A stretch of 64,000 nt of DNA from Brucella pecoris (GTDB lineage Bacteria > Pseudomonadota > Alphaproteobacteria > Rhizobiales > Rhizobiaceae): assembly GCF_006376675.1 (NCBI RefSeq), contig NZ_VEWK01000002.1, forward strand, positions 186,001 to 250,000, read 5' to 3'. The notes below the pieces were generated by a model that was not told the DNA's origin, ran no database searches, and saw nothing but the letters and a program-made list of their open reading frames with translations. Each line of letters starts with the position of its first letter. Positions within the stretch are counted from its first letter, which is position 1. Positions 1 through 7,566 of this stretch are shown one piece after another. Position numbers and translations under genes: made by a program.

Positions 1-1
1 A

Positions 2-892
2 GTTATTGAAGACGTCGGTCCAGATGATCGGTTTCAGGCGATTGTAGCTGCCTTCACTGAGTCTGATCGCCAATTGGCCAATATTGCCGTTCCAAACGGT
101 CTCGACGATGAAAATATTGATAAGGCGCTTGGCGATACCCGGCATGCAGTTTCCGAGTTCATTGAGGGATATCTAGGTCACTTAGGGATTGCAATTGAAG
201 GTGGCATCGAGGGATTGGCCGACACTTCGATCCGAGAAGTAATAAAGCGACCTCAACAACACCTCAGCTCAACGGGCCTGGTTTTCGCCGGATATGGCGA
301 TCACGAATATTTCCCAGCGATGGTCGAGTACAGGCATTACGGAATTGTAAATGGACGACACATTTACGAACGAAATACCTCGGAGAAAATTGATCATGAT
401 AAGCCTGCATGGATATCTGCATTCGCTCAGACGTCCATGACCGATACATTCTCCTTGGGCCTGAGTGCCGACGTGTACGAATCGTTGATGGTGGCAGTTG
501 TCGACACGATAACGAATTTTGCTGAGGATGTTGCAGGCCAGAGCGGTGGCCAAATCGCCGCAATTGACGATCTCGCGGGGCTAGTGCAGGCTGCACGTAA
601 TCGAATTAGTCAAGCTGTACTTGACAAAGCTAGCAAAGACCATTCTTTGCCACTGCGTAGCGTACTTAGTGTTTTGCCGGTCGATGAGATGGCAGAACTC
701 GCGGAAACGTTAATTACTCTTCAATCGTTAAAGGAGAAGGTTACAAAGCCTTCTGAGACGGTTGGAGGACCAGTTGACGTGGCAATCATTACGAAACACG
801 AAGGCCTAGTCTGGGTTAAGAGGAAACATTTCTTTAATTCAGACATTAATTCGAGATACCAGTTGCGCCAAGCAGCGCTTCATTCGCAATAA
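2..892 (+). CDS. Hypothetical protein, 5'-truncated by window edge
   Basis: The frame is open from the first bases of the window, so the true start lies upstream and only the C-terminal 296 or so residues are visible. The visible part has no membrane segment. Its C-terminus contains the stretch VGGPVDVAIITKHEGLVWVK, a repeated-beta pattern that I associate, with low certainty, with hypothetical proteins that may be Ntn-hydrolase related. Codon use is more AT-rich than that of the host genes to the right, suggesting accessory DNA. A small gene follows 17 bp downstream and may share its transcript, which would end at the hairpin at 1118-1139. No function is proposed. Confidence 0.6.
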   Translation, partial: VIEDVGPDDRFQAIVAAFTESDRQLANIAVPNGLDDENIDKALGDTRHAVSEFIEGYLGHLGIAIEGGIEGLADTSIREVIKRPQQHLSSTGLVFAGYGDHEYFPAMVEYRHYGIVNGRHIYERNTSEKIDHDKPAWISAFAQTSMTDTFSLGLSADVYESLMVAVVDTITNFAEDVAGQSGGQIAAIDDLAGLVQAARNRISQAVLDKASKDHSLPLRSVLSVLPVDEMAELAETLITLQSLKEKVTKPSETVGGPVDVAIITKHEGLVWVKRKHFFNSDINSRYQLRQAALHSQ

Positions 893-909
893 CCCGTGGA
901 GCAAACAAT

Positions 910-1110
910 ATGACTTCTCAACCTAATTCACTCCGAAAGGCAGTCGACAGGTCGGAGCAAGCTCAGGAGAAGCTTCCTCCTCGCCGCACTGTGATTGATA
1001 AAGAGACTGTGATTTCAGAAAGCCGCCAGCAGTATCGCGGTTTCATTGAAGCGATTAACCGCGCCAGTGATAAAGAAATAGAGCGCGCCCTCAAGATGGC
1101 AGCGTTCTGA
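910..1110 (+). CDS. Small charged hypothetical protein (66 aa)
   Basis: A short 66-residue frame that starts with ATG behind a GTGGAG ribosome binding site and ends directly before a strong intrinsic terminator, so it is the last gene of its transcript. The protein is hydrophilic, rich in Arg, Glu and Gln, with a predicted helical C-terminal half (QQYRGFIEAINRASDKEIER) and no Cys or membrane segment. It lies 17 bp behind the truncated gene and probably forms an operon with it. I do not recognise the family. Confidence 0.55.
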   Translation: MTSQPNSLRKAVDRSEQAQEKLPPRRTVIDKETVISESRQQYRGFIEAINRASDKEIERALKMAAF

Positions 1111-1117
1111 TCTACAA

Positions 1118-1139
1118 CCCCGCTCCGGCGGGGTTTTTT
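1118..1139 (+). terminator. Intrinsic terminator
   Basis: A perfect 6-bp GC stem CCCCGC/GCGGGG with a TCCG loop followed by six T residues, eight bases after the stop codon of the 66-aa gene. This is a textbook rho-independent terminator closing the rightward transcript at the left edge. Confidence 0.9.
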
Positions 1140-1205
1140 ATTGCCCAAGCATGGGAGTCCCGGAGGTTCTACGGATTTCATGCCTTTTCAATGGCTTGCA
1201 AAAAA

Positions 1206-1261
1206 GTGGGGCAGAAAAGCATGCGTTCAAAACATTATGTTTTTTCATACGTCTGCCCCAC
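1206..1261. repeat. Long-loop inverted repeat in intergenic region
   Basis: The 258-bp gap between the terminator and the polymerase gene holds no convincing gene. It contains a perfect 10-bp inverted repeat GTGGGGCAGA/TCTGCCCCAC with a 36-bp AT-rich interior that itself carries an almost palindromic AAAACATTATGTTTT. On the minus strand the outer stem is followed by a run of T residues, so it could end a leftward transcript. A recombination site or small RNA is also possible. The function is unknown. Confidence 0.5.
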
Positions 1262-1320
1262 ATTTCGGCAGCCAAGCAACCCAGTTTATGCACCGAATTT
1301 CCACAACCGGAAAATGCAGA

Positions 1321-1383
1321 TTGACTAACTTTCAAAATGAGAACATTTTAGGAACATATCCACATTGAGCGGAATATGTTCCT
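1321..1383 (+). promoter_or_regulatory. SOS promoter with LexA box and flanking palindrome
   Basis: The sequence GAAC-N7-GAAC at 1341-1355 matches the alphaproteobacterial LexA box (GTTC-N7-GTTC read on the other strand). A TTGACT at 1321-1326 and a weak CATTTT 17 bp later form a possible promoter whose -10 lies inside the box, as expected for repression. The second half-site is part of a perfect 10-bp inverted repeat, AGGAACATAT at 1350-1359 and ATATGTTCCT at 1374-1383, giving a third GTTC half-site. The position just before an error-prone polymerase gene supports SOS control. Confidence 0.7.
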
Positions 1384-1397
1384 GAGCGCATAGGTGC

Positions 1398-2711
1398 ATG
1401 GGGCGGGTTTCGCTTGCCCTGATTTTGGAGTGTGCCTTGCGCCTTCCTGAGACTATAGAGCGTCTTTATTTGGACTTTGACGGCTTTTTTGCGAGCGTCG
1501 AACAGCAATGCGACCGGCGTTTACGTGGTCGCCCCATCGGAGTCGTGCCCTTCGAAGGCACCGACCGCACTGCCGTCATTGCCTGTTCGAAAGAGGCGAA
1601 GAACTTCGGCGTTAAAAACGTCATGCCGATCAAAGAAGCGAAGCGGTTATGCCCCGACCTTATCCTGGTCCCGCAAAAGCCAGATCTTTACCGGCGCGCT
1701 CACAATGCCCTGCTCTGCGAGATCGAGACTGTCATCGCAATCGACACAGCCAAAAGCATTGATGAGCTGACATGCGTTCTCGACGACAGCGGCAAGCGAG
1801 ACCCGGAGCTATTGGCAGCGCGCATTAAATCGGCGATCTCTGACAACATCGGCCCGTTCATCACCTGCTCAATCGGATTCGCCGCAAACCGCCAGCTTGC
1901 AAAGATCGCCTGCAAGGCCGGGAAAGAAGAAACAAAGCGTCGAGGATCCTACGGCAATGGACTGGCCATTTGGTGGCCTGCGATCATGCCGGACCCGCTT
2001 TTGCGCGTCGAGCTGGAGGATATACCCGGGGTCGGATCGAATATGGCAAAGCGGCTTTATCGCAATGGCGTGTTTACAACCACCCAGCTCTACGCCTTAC
2101 AACCGAAACACATGCGGAAGATCTGGAACAGCGTCAACGGTGAGCGACTTTGGTATGCCCTTCACGGCTACGATATCCAGGCGCCAGCACAGCAGCGCGG
2201 AATGTTTGGCCATGGTCGCGTTTTGCCACCTGAAGCCCGCTCAATAACGGGCGCTTATGAGATATCCCGGCTACTGCTGACCAAAGCCGCCCGCCGTCTT
2301 CGTCGTGAAAATTTCTATGCAGCAGGGTTGTGGCTATGGCTTTCAGTGCGTGACGGAACATGGTTCGGCAAACATTACTTGCCGGTAGTGAATGACGATC
2401 AAGCTATTCTGTCGGCGCTGCGCCTGCTCTGGCAACGCGTGCGAGACGACCATCCGCGAGGCATAACCATCTTTCGGGTCGGCGTGACGTTGTATGATCT
2501 GTCACCAGCAGGCGAGCGTCAGATGGATATGCTGAATAATGACGATGCCGTGCGCCAGAAATGGGAAAAGGCAAACAACGCCGTCGATACGCTCAACACG
2601 AAATATTCCGGAACCATCGTAAGCATGGGCGAATGGAAACCGCCTGCAGGCGGGCACGTGGGCGGCAAGATCAGTTACACCCGCATCCCGTCCGCAGAGG
2701 ATTTCTGGTAA
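1398..2711 (+). CDS. Y-family DNA polymerase (UmuC/DinB-like)
   Basis: Translesion DNA polymerase. The catalytic palm motifs are visible: LYLDFDGFFASVEQ near the N-terminus, with the first metal-binding aspartates, and SIDEL around residue 121 for the second acidic pair. TCSIGFAANRQLAKIACKAGK and the helix-hairpin-helix LEDIPGVGSNMAKRL follow, as in DinB/UmuC proteins. At about 437 residues the length is normal for a UmuC-type enzyme, but no UmuD-like partner is adjacent. An alternative start is TTG at 1437 behind TTGGAG, which removes 13 residues before the conserved fold. A LexA box lies directly upstream, so it should be induced by DNA damage. The next gene overlaps its stop codon (TAATG), indicating coupled translation. 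It is probably prophage cargo. Confidence 0.9.
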   Translation: MGRVSLALILECALRLPETIERLYLDFDGFFASVEQQCDRRLRGRPIGVVPFEGTDRTAVIACSKEAKNFGVKNVMPIKEAKRLCPDLILVPQKPDLYRRAHNALLCEIETVIAIDTAKSIDELTCVLDDSGKRDPELLAARIKSAISDNIGPFITCSIGFAANRQLAKIACKAGKEETKRRGSYGNGLAIWWPAIMPDPLLRVELEDIPGVGSNMAKRLYRNGVFTTTQLYALQPKHMRKIWNSVNGERLWYALHGYDIQAPAQQRGMFGHGRVLPPEARSITGAYEISRLLLTKAARRLRRENFYAAGLWLWLSVRDGTWFGKHYLPVVNDDQAILSALRLLWQRVRDDHPRGITIFRVGVTLYDLSPAGERQMDMLNNDDAVRQKWEKANNAVDTLNTKYSGTIVSMGEWKPPAGGHVGGKISYTRIPSAEDFW

Positions 2712-2965
2712 TGGGCAATTGGAAATCCACAATCAAGGTCCGAGATCTGGATGATGAACAGCGACTTGAATTGACCTGCAAAAAGTGCGGTCGCGTGACT
2801 TACACAACCAGGCAGATGCTTTGCACGGGCGCTGATCGTTCTCAAAAGTATCTTGATGAGATCGAGGCGAAGGCCAGGTGCAAAGGGCGCGGCTGTCGCG
2901 GTCATATGCGTATGGCAATGGTACGCCTGCAGGAAATGAGCGGATTTGTAGGGGGACTTGCATGA
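2711..2965 (+). CDS. Small zinc-ribbon protein coupled to the Y-family polymerase
   Basis: An 84-residue protein whose ATG overlaps the stop codon of the polymerase gene (TAATG). It has a CKKCGR knuckle near residue 23, a lone Cys in the middle, and CKGRGCRGH near residue 61, which together could bind one zinc ion. The arrangement resembles the small Cys-rich protein encoded on the minus strand next to the phage repressor (34199-34480). Tight coupling to the polymerase suggests a shared role or shared SOS control, but I know no established partner of this kind. The DNA- or RNA-binding role is inference from the zinc ribbon only. Confidence 0.65.
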   Translation: MGNWKSTIKVRDLDDEQRLELTCKKCGRVTYTTRQMLCTGADRSQKYLDEIEAKARCKGRGCRGHMRMAMVRLQEMSGFVGGLA

Positions 2966-3043
2966 GCGAAACAACGAAGACCCTTTGGCTGGACAGCGAA
3001 AATTAATGCCCTACCTAAATCCAGACCATCGAAGGAGGATCGA

Positions 3044-3325
3044 ATGTTCGGACCAAAACAGCCCGGCGATTATCCCGACCGTGAAATTGATTGTCAGGAA
3101 GCGATTTCGCAGGGCCTCGCTGACCTTGTTGAGCAACAGGTAGCGGCTGGCGCGACGGAAGCTGAAGCCACTGCGGCGCTTTCGGGCGCAAACGTCGTGG
3201 GTGTCCGAGAGCTTATTCAGGATGCGGTCGATGCTGGCTGGTCAGAAGAAGAAGCGGCAACAGCCATCCGTGTTGTATCCGAAGGATTACACCACGGAGC
3301 AACCGGCACAGATCCGAACGAATAA
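3044..3325 (+). CDS. Small acidic helical protein (93 aa)
   Basis: A 93-residue protein starting with ATG behind a very strong GAAGGAGGA ribosome binding site. It is rich in Ala, Glu and Val, with two similar helical segments (EQQVAAGATEAEATAALSGA and IQDAVDAGWSEEEAATAIRV) that look like a duplicated UBA-like helix pair. No signal peptide or membrane segment is present. Just upstream, a 14-codon frame (ATG at 2962) overlaps the stop of the zinc-ribbon gene but is too short to call. It is probably the last gene of the polymerase operon. Family not recognised. Confidence 0.6.
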   Translation: MFGPKQPGDYPDREIDCQEAISQGLADLVEQQVAAGATEAEATAALSGANVVGVRELIQDAVDAGWSEEEAATAIRVVSEGLHHGATGTDPNE

Positions 3326-3361
3326 GCGACGACGAAGGCAAGACACCATCCCGACCGGTAG

Positions 3362-3398
3362 AAAAGAAAAAGCCCGCCGCGTCGGGTGACGGGCGGGC
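3362..3398 (-). terminator. Terminator of the leftward late operon
   Basis: On the minus strand a GCCCGCC/GGCGGGC stem is followed by a T-rich tract (the plus strand reads GAAAAGAAAAA). It lies about 45 bp beyond the stop of the last leftward phage gene and probably ends the whole late transcript. Confidence 0.8.
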
Positions 3399-3442
3399 GC
3401 TTGGTCATTCATATTATAGCGGATCGCTGCCGTTTTACCGCG

Positions 3443-3859
3443 TTAGGGACGCCGCTGCCCAGCCTCCAGACGCTGCAGGATCTCCATCACAACACGGACA
3501 TCCCCACGCACTGTCGTTAATGTTTCCTGTATTTCCTTCGAATTATCAGCTGCGCTTTTGATCGCCTGGGAGTTTGAGGCTATCTGATAGCTCATGCTTT
3601 CCTGGTTACTGGATAGCTTGCGGATATCGGCCTCTATAGTTTGGAACCGCTGATCGTTTTTTCCCTTATCCTCGCGCACTTCGGCTAAGCGCTCTTTATG
3701 ATAAGCCTCGTGCGAGAGCTTCCACTTTGCGAGATCCTCGATATCGCGGGATCTGTTGACCCAGATCGTTACACCGCCGAGGATGAGGACGGCGATCTGC
3801 CCGAGCTGCAGCAGCGTGTTGAAGTTCCACTCAAACTTTCCTTTGCTTGGTAACCGCAT
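3443..3859 (-). CDS. Single-pass membrane protein with coiled coil, lysis region
   Basis: Last gene of the leftward phage operon. From ATG at 3859 (behind AGGGAAGG) the 138-residue protein has one membrane segment at about residues 11-30 (LLQLGQIAVLILGGVTIWV) followed by a long charged region predicted to form a coiled coil. A GTG start at 3874 overlapping the stop of the Rz1-like gene is possible but has a poorer ribosome binding site. The layout resembles XhlA/holin-associated phage proteins, and its place after the spanins suggests a role in lysis, but no specific family motif is recognised. Confidence 0.65.
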   Translation of the reverse strand: MRLPSKGKFEWNFNTLLQLGQIAVLILGGVTIWVNRSRDIEDLAKWKLSHEAYHKERLAEVREDKGKNDQRFQTIEADIRKLSSNQESMSYQIASNSQAIKSAADNSKEIQETLTTVRGDVRVVMEILQRLEAGQRRP

Positions 3860-3870
3860 CGCACCTTCCC

Positions 3871-4170
3871 TCACCGTAGCCCCCTTGCCCAGCCGTCATA
3901 AAATTCCGCGCATCGATCCGTTCGCGCATTCTGCCTGTCCAGCGCCGCTCGCTCCCTTTTAAGGATGGAGCGGACTTCCGCCCCCTCGATCAACGGCGCA
4001 TGCGGCTCTTTCTTGCGACAGTCATCGGGATATTCAGGCGGGACAATGCGCGCCTGCGCCTTACCCTGCTGTTCAGCAGCCTCCTGCAGCAGTCGATCAC
4101 TGGCGCAGGAACTGCAAATCATCGCGATCAAGCAGACAGGCACGGCCCGCCGCTGCCAGCTTTTTCTCAT
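3871..4170 (-). CDS. Rz1-like outer-membrane spanin lipoprotein
   Basis: A 99-residue lipoprotein with a basic N-terminus, a hydrophobic stretch (VPVCLIAMICSSC) and a lipobox ending at Cys22. The rest is hydrophilic and moderately Pro-containing. Its 5' end overlaps the 3' end of the Rz-like gene by 74 bp in another frame, the nested arrangement typical of o-spanin genes. The product would be lipidated and placed in the outer membrane, where it pairs with the inner-membrane spanin to fuse the two membranes at the last step of lysis. Sequence identity among Rz1 proteins is low, so the call rests mainly on lipobox and nesting. Confidence 0.8.
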   Translation of the reverse strand: MRKSWQRRAVPVCLIAMICSSCASDRLLQEAAEQQGKAQARIVPPEYPDDCRKKEPHAPLIEGAEVRSILKRERAALDRQNARTDRCAEFYDGWARGLR

Positions 4171-4480
4171 AGTCCGCTATCTCCTGTTCAGATTTTTCGA
4201 TCTGTGCGGCCTCAGCTGCGCGAGCGTTCCGCAACTGCACCTGGTAGGCTTCAATCACAATCGCGTTGGCTCTGCCCTGCCGTAGCAGCTCGTCGCGTTC
4301 CGCCCGCAGCGCCGCCGCCTGAAATTCGGGAACAAGGCCTTTCTTTGCCTGCCCCTCGAAAACAACGCCGAGATAGGGAAGATCTTTGAGAACCGGCACG
4401 CCGTTAAAATAGATCGCAGACAGCACGATCCCGACGGCGCAGCCAGCGCCAAACTTGAGATAGTCCAGCAAGCCGAACAT
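4097..4480 (-). CDS. Rz-like inner-membrane spanin
   Basis: From ATG at 4480, which overlaps the endolysin stop (TGATG), the protein has 127 residues: an N-terminal membrane anchor (about residues 10-28, GAGCAVGIVLSAIYF) and a long alpha-helical periplasmic part rich in Ala, Glu, Arg and Gln ending in two cysteines or near them. This is the i-spanin layout. It sits between the endolysin and the overlapping lipoprotein gene, the usual Rz/Rz1 position. A TTG start 18 bases upstream is possible but needless. Confidence 0.8.
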   Translation of the reverse strand: MFGLLDYLKFGAGCAVGIVLSAIYFNGVPVLKDLPYLGVVFEGQAKKGLVPEFQAAALRAERDELLRQGRANAIVIEAYQVQLRNARAAEAAQIEKSEQEIADYEKKLAAAGRACLLDRDDLQFLRQ

Positions 4481-4986
4481 CACAGACCCGCCAGACAAAG
4501 TTCCAGCTCACCGATGCGCTGAGCGTCACCCAGCTCGCGGCGTTTTTTCAGACCGTCCACGACCTTTCCCCCGGCGCGATTGAAAGCAGTCATCGCGTTG
4601 CAAGCGGCACGCCATTGCCGTTCACTCATACGGCGGGCGGCAGTTGATTTGCAGGCCGCACCTGTCCCGATGTTGTAGGAGAGATCCAGCATAGACGCCT
4701 GCACGCTGATGGGTGCCTGGTCGAAAGTGCGGATACACTTGCGGAGCGGTTGCCGGAAATCGTTCTCCAGTCGGGTGATGAGCTTTTCGCGGCACTGCCT
4801 GTCAGTATAATAGTCGCCTTTCTGCACGCCTTTGGTTTCACCCAGGCACACAGTCCAGACCCTGCCGAGCTTGTCATAATAGGCATGGTTTTCCATACCT
4901 TCCCACGGCGCGGTCAGATAAGTCGCCGTCAAAGCAACTAGCCCCAACCCAGACGCCAGAGCCGCCTTTGCGCGTTTACTCGCCAT
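4480..4986 (-). CDS. SAR endolysin, GH24 lysozyme
   Basis: Phage lysozyme cutting the beta-1,4 bond between N-acetylmuramic acid and N-acetylglucosamine. The 168-residue protein begins with a weakly hydrophobic signal-arrest-release helix (about residues 8-26, rich in Ala, Gly and Leu) followed by the catalytic region WEGMENHAYYD and WTVCLGET, holding the Glu29, Asp38 and Thr45 triad expected of the family. It matches the R21-type export pattern, in which the enzyme is tethered inactive in the membrane until the holin depolarises it. ATG at 4986 follows AGAAGG; a TTG start eight codons upstream is less likely. It overlaps the holin gene by 11 bp. Confidence 0.92.
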   Translation of the reverse strand: MASKRAKAALASGLGLVALTATYLTAPWEGMENHAYYDKLGRVWTVCLGETKGVQKGDYYTDRQCREKLITRLENDFRQPLRKCIRTFDQAPISVQASMLDLSYNIGTGAACKSTAARRMSERQWRAACNAMTAFNRAGGKVVDGLKKRRELGDAQRIGELELCLAGL

Positions 4987-5197
4987 TTCGAAATACCTTC
5001 TGAGAAACAAGGCGCATCACAAAGGCTGCGACCACCACAACAAAGGTCAGCAACGCGAACACGCCGGAGGGGATGGGAAAAGTGTCACCAAGGAGCGGCA
5101 ACACCGCTTCAATGCCGGTCAGAACACCGGCAAGCAGGATCAGGCGGACAGACCACGCCTTTCGCAAGACGTGCCGCCAATCGGGCACAAGCTGCAT
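4976..5197 (-). CDS. Putative pinholin/holin (DUF7940-like)
   Basis: A 73-residue protein from ATG at 5197 (AGAGG seven bases upstream) with two hydrophobic segments, about residues 18-36 (RLILLAGVLTGIEAVLPLL) and 44-63 (VFALLTFVVVVAAFVMRLV). The pattern of WRHVLRKAWSVRL before the first helix is one I associate with the small DUF7940 phage membrane proteins. Directly upstream of and overlapping the SAR endolysin gene, it is the best holin candidate. A SAR endolysin usually needs only a small pinholin, which fits. Confidence 0.75.
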   Translation of the reverse strand: MQLVPDWRHVLRKAWSVRLILLAGVLTGIEAVLPLLGDTFPIPSGVFALLTFVVVVAAFVMRLVSQKVFRNGE

Positions 5198-5205
5198 GAC
5201 AGCCT

Positions 5206-5748
5206 CTATTTGACGATGGATATGAGAGAGATCTTCAGCTGCAGGCTGATATTGTCGTAGGCGACATAGCTCCAGCCGATCCAGCAACCACAGATCCTGC
5301 CGAAGATATTGAAGCGAGCGCGATACGAGAAAAACAATCGGCCATTCGCGTCTCGATACACACCCTCATAGAATGTGCCGGGTTTCGACCAGTCAAAGCC
5401 GCCGCTATCGATCTGATAAACAGTGGTAACGCCTTCGAACCTGAAACCGAAAACATTGGCCGCAAATCCGTAGGCTGGGTTTCGCATGATCCATCGTGTT
5501 CGCTGCCACCACAATTTGAAGCCCTTGGCTTGCGGCCAACCTAGCTGATGTTGCGCGCCGTCCAGGTCGTCATCATGCGTGTGAAAAAGCGAGAATGGGT
5601 ATGGCAGAACCGAAATCCCTGCCAACACCGACCAGAGCGCCAATATCGGTGCGATCAGGATCGCTACCAGCTTGGCAATAAGCAGCAAGATCCCGTAGAT
5701 CGCCCACTTGATGAAGACGACCGGATAATTCCGGATAATGTATTTCAT
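5206..5748 (-). CDS. Phage membrane protein (DUF7338-like)
   Basis: A 180-residue protein with one long or two closely spaced N-terminal membrane helices (about residues 10-50, IKWAIYGILLLIAKLVAILI and on), then a soluble domain rich in aromatic residues (RTRWIMRNPAYGFAANVFGF; WSYVAYDNISLQ). I recognise the layout as that of uncharacterised phage membrane proteins found next to holin genes. It lies eight bases from the holin start and is probably part of the lysis cassette or modifies the host envelope. No catalytic motif is visible. Confidence 0.65.
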   Translation of the reverse strand: MKYIIRNYPVVFIKWAIYGILLLIAKLVAILIAPILALWSVLAGISVLPYPFSLFHTHDDDLDGAQHQLGWPQAKGFKLWWQRTRWIMRNPAYGFAANVFGFRFEGVTTVYQIDSGGFDWSKPGTFYEGVYRDANGRLFFSYRARFNIFGRICGCWIGWSYVAYDNISLQLKISLISIVK

Positions 5749-5776
5749 GATTGCCCCGTTGGAAATTCGAGCGGCG

Positions 5777-6931
5777 CTAGGCGCGACCTATACCCATGCC
5801 CATAGGTGACCCGCCCGTCGTCGAGGTTGCGGGCGCTTGCGGTTTAGGATCAGGCACCGCAGGCGTTTTAGGACTGTTCTCGTTTGTTTTCGACGTGCTG
5901 GCAGCAGTCGACTTTTTCTTATCTTTGGATGCCTTGCTGGCGACCGGCTTTAGCTTCGCTTCGATATCGGTCATATATCCCGACTTGCTGATGCGGTGGG
6001 TTGCTGTCTCGATAATGAATTCTATGCCGTCAATTTCCGGCCGCACATTCTGGTAGGAAAACGGCGCGCCTGCCCGAATGGTCGGATCGCCAAACACTGT
6101 GACAAAGGTTTTGACAGTTTCCGCCTTGAGGCTTTCAGCCTTGGACTTCGCAGCTTTTTTCGCTTCGGCTTCCGTGCTGAAATTTTCCTTCACCGTAAAT
6201 TCGGCAGTGCCTTCCTCGTCGCTGTCTTCCTCGACCTCGACCGTCTCAGCCTTGGCGCGGTCGCGAACCTTTGCGCGCACTGTTTTGACTTTCTTGCGAT
6301 AGGCGAAGTTGATGCGACATGTGCCCTGCACAATCTCGAATGGCCCTACAATGATAGGCGTCAAATCCTTTCCGCTCGCAGACTTCCCGCTACCACGCTT
6401 CGCAAATATCAGCTTGCCATCCTTGACCGAGAACAAAGCACCGTGAATGCGTGCCAGACGCTCGCAGACATGCATGTCGCTCTCATCCTGCTGTCCGAAC
6501 CAGTCGTACTTGTGCGAAGCAACTTCATCGTCGATGACGGGCTGTAAACCGTTTTCGGAGGCGATTTGCTGCAGGATCTCCGCGACAGTCTTTTCATCCC
6601 AGTGGCGGGAGCGGCTCTGCTTGAACTTGTCGCGGATATTCGCCCCTCGCCCGCGAATATTCATGCCGTAGGGAAGGCAACGGATCTCCGGGTCATCTAC
6701 CGTGAACGCCCCGAAAGGGAGTATGCCGGTTTCTGCATAGCCAAGCGACACCTCGATCTTGTCACCTTTTTTAGGGATGGCGGCGAACGGGTTGCCATCA
6801 TTCAGGTCGACATCAATCGAGTCCGAGCCGACACCCTCTTTGTCAGTGACAGTCAGCGAGATAAGCCGTTCATTCACAATGGACGCGACGGCTTTGCCGT
6901 TGACTTTTATTTCAAAGGCTGGAGTCTTCAT
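5777..6931 (-). CDS. D: Phage tail hub protein D (late control gene D family)
   Basis: Baseplate hub component at the tip of the contractile tail, equivalent to P2 gpD. The 384 residues begin with the beta-rich hub domain (SLTVTDKEGVGSDSIDVDL, LGYAETGILPFGAFTVDDP) and contain the region KTVAEILQQIASENGL found in gpD/VgrG-like proteins. The C-terminal 60 residues are a Lys, Ser and Pro-rich tail, an extension beyond the conserved fold. In P2-like phages D follows U and X; here a small rightward gene has been inserted between D and X. Confidence 0.88.
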   Translation of the reverse strand: MKTPAFEIKVNGKAVASIVNERLISLTVTDKEGVGSDSIDVDLNDGNPFAAIPKKGDKIEVSLGYAETGILPFGAFTVDDPEIRCLPYGMNIRGRGANIRDKFKQSRSRHWDEKTVAEILQQIASENGLQPVIDDEVASHKYDWFGQQDESDMHVCERLARIHGALFSVKDGKLIFAKRGSGKSASGKDLTPIIVGPFEIVQGTCRINFAYRKKVKTVRAKVRDRAKAETVEVEEDSDEEGTAEFTVKENFSTEAEAKKAAKSKAESLKAETVKTFVTVFGDPTIRAGAPFSYQNVRPEIDGIEFIIETATHRISKSGYMTDIEAKLKPVASKASKDKKKSTAASTSKTNENSPKTPAVPDPKPQAPATSTTGGSPMGMGIGRA

Positions 6932-6970
6932 GAAGCACCTAGTGCTGGACTTTGATTAAAAGGGGGAAAA

Positions 6971-7348
6971 ATGAGGAAGCTTTTCGTTTCTACTGCGCTG
7001 CTGAGTAGCATCGTTCAAATCGGCGCTGCGACGGCAGATAATAATAGGCCGACACCTCAAGCAGTGACGGCTGCGATGGCAATGGTCAAAATTGTAAGCC
7101 AAGACATCAAGAGGGATCCAGAGAATCCAAGGGTTTTGGTGCAAATCAAAAATGACAGCGACCTTGCGTTCAGCTGGATCACTGTATCTTGTCGCATCAT
7201 GAAAGGTGACAAGTTCCTCGACGTAGCGGAGGCATACATTACAAATGTTCAGCCAGGGGAAACCGCCGGAGAACAGGCAACCTATTCCGCAACACCAGAG
7301 AACAATGAAGCTGATCGCGCTATTTGCAGACCAGCGATTGGCTTGTAG
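6971..7348 (+). CDS. Secreted small protein inserted in tail operon (putative moron)
   Basis: A 125-residue protein on the strand opposite to the tail genes, with a strong AGGGGG ribosome binding site and a clear signal peptide (MRKLFVSTALLSSIVQIGAA, cleavage near ATA-DN). The mature part has a beta-sandwich look: VLVQIKNDSDLAFSWITVSC, then a Gly-Asp turn and YITNVQPGETAG, as in FxLYD-type periplasmic domains. It splits the usual X-D gene pair and has its own direction, the signs of a moron expressed in the lysogen. A periplasmic role, for instance in superinfection exclusion or host fitness, is inference. Confidence 0.75.
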   Translation: MRKLFVSTALLSSIVQIGAATADNNRPTPQAVTAAMAMVKIVSQDIKRDPENPRVLVQIKNDSDLAFSWITVSCRIMKGDKFLDVAEAYITNVQPGETAGEQATYSATPENNEADRAICRPAIGL

Positions 7349-7349
7349 G

Positions 7350-7562
7350 CTAGTCCCATAGTGCAATTAGCGGTTGGTTTTGATCTGTTCGCAAAGCATC
7401 GGGAAGATGAATTTTTGTACCAATTGGCAACCGATGCGGCAGCGCCGCCAGCCCTGGGTTAGCTTCCAAAACCCGCTCGACATAGCCGCTTTCGTCGCCA
7501 TAGACCTTACGGCAGATAGCATCAATCATTTCGCCTTGTATCGTTGTATAAACACGCCCCAT
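7350..7562 (-). CDS. X: Tail protein X
   Basis: From ATG at 7562 this is a 70-residue protein with the LysM-like pattern of P2 gpX: YTTIQGEMIDAICRKVYGDE, then VLEANPGLAALPHRLPIGTKIHLP. It is thought to help complete the tail tip and cap. It lies four bases after the U gene. The longer open frame upstream lies inside U in another frame and is not part of the gene. Confidence 0.88.
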   Translation of the reverse strand: MGRVYTTIQGEMIDAICRKVYGDESGYVERVLEANPGLAALPHRLPIGTKIHLPDALRTDQNQPLIALWD

Positions 7563-7566
7563 GGCA

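Noticed and set aside
1140..1397. Left attachment site in the gap before the polymerase gene
   Set aside because: No match to the 3' end of tRNA-Leu was found here by eye, so an att site cannot be claimed.
2962..3006. 14-codon frame overlapping the zinc-ribbon stop
   Set aside because: The ATGA overlap is suggestive, but the peptide is too short and has no feature to support it.
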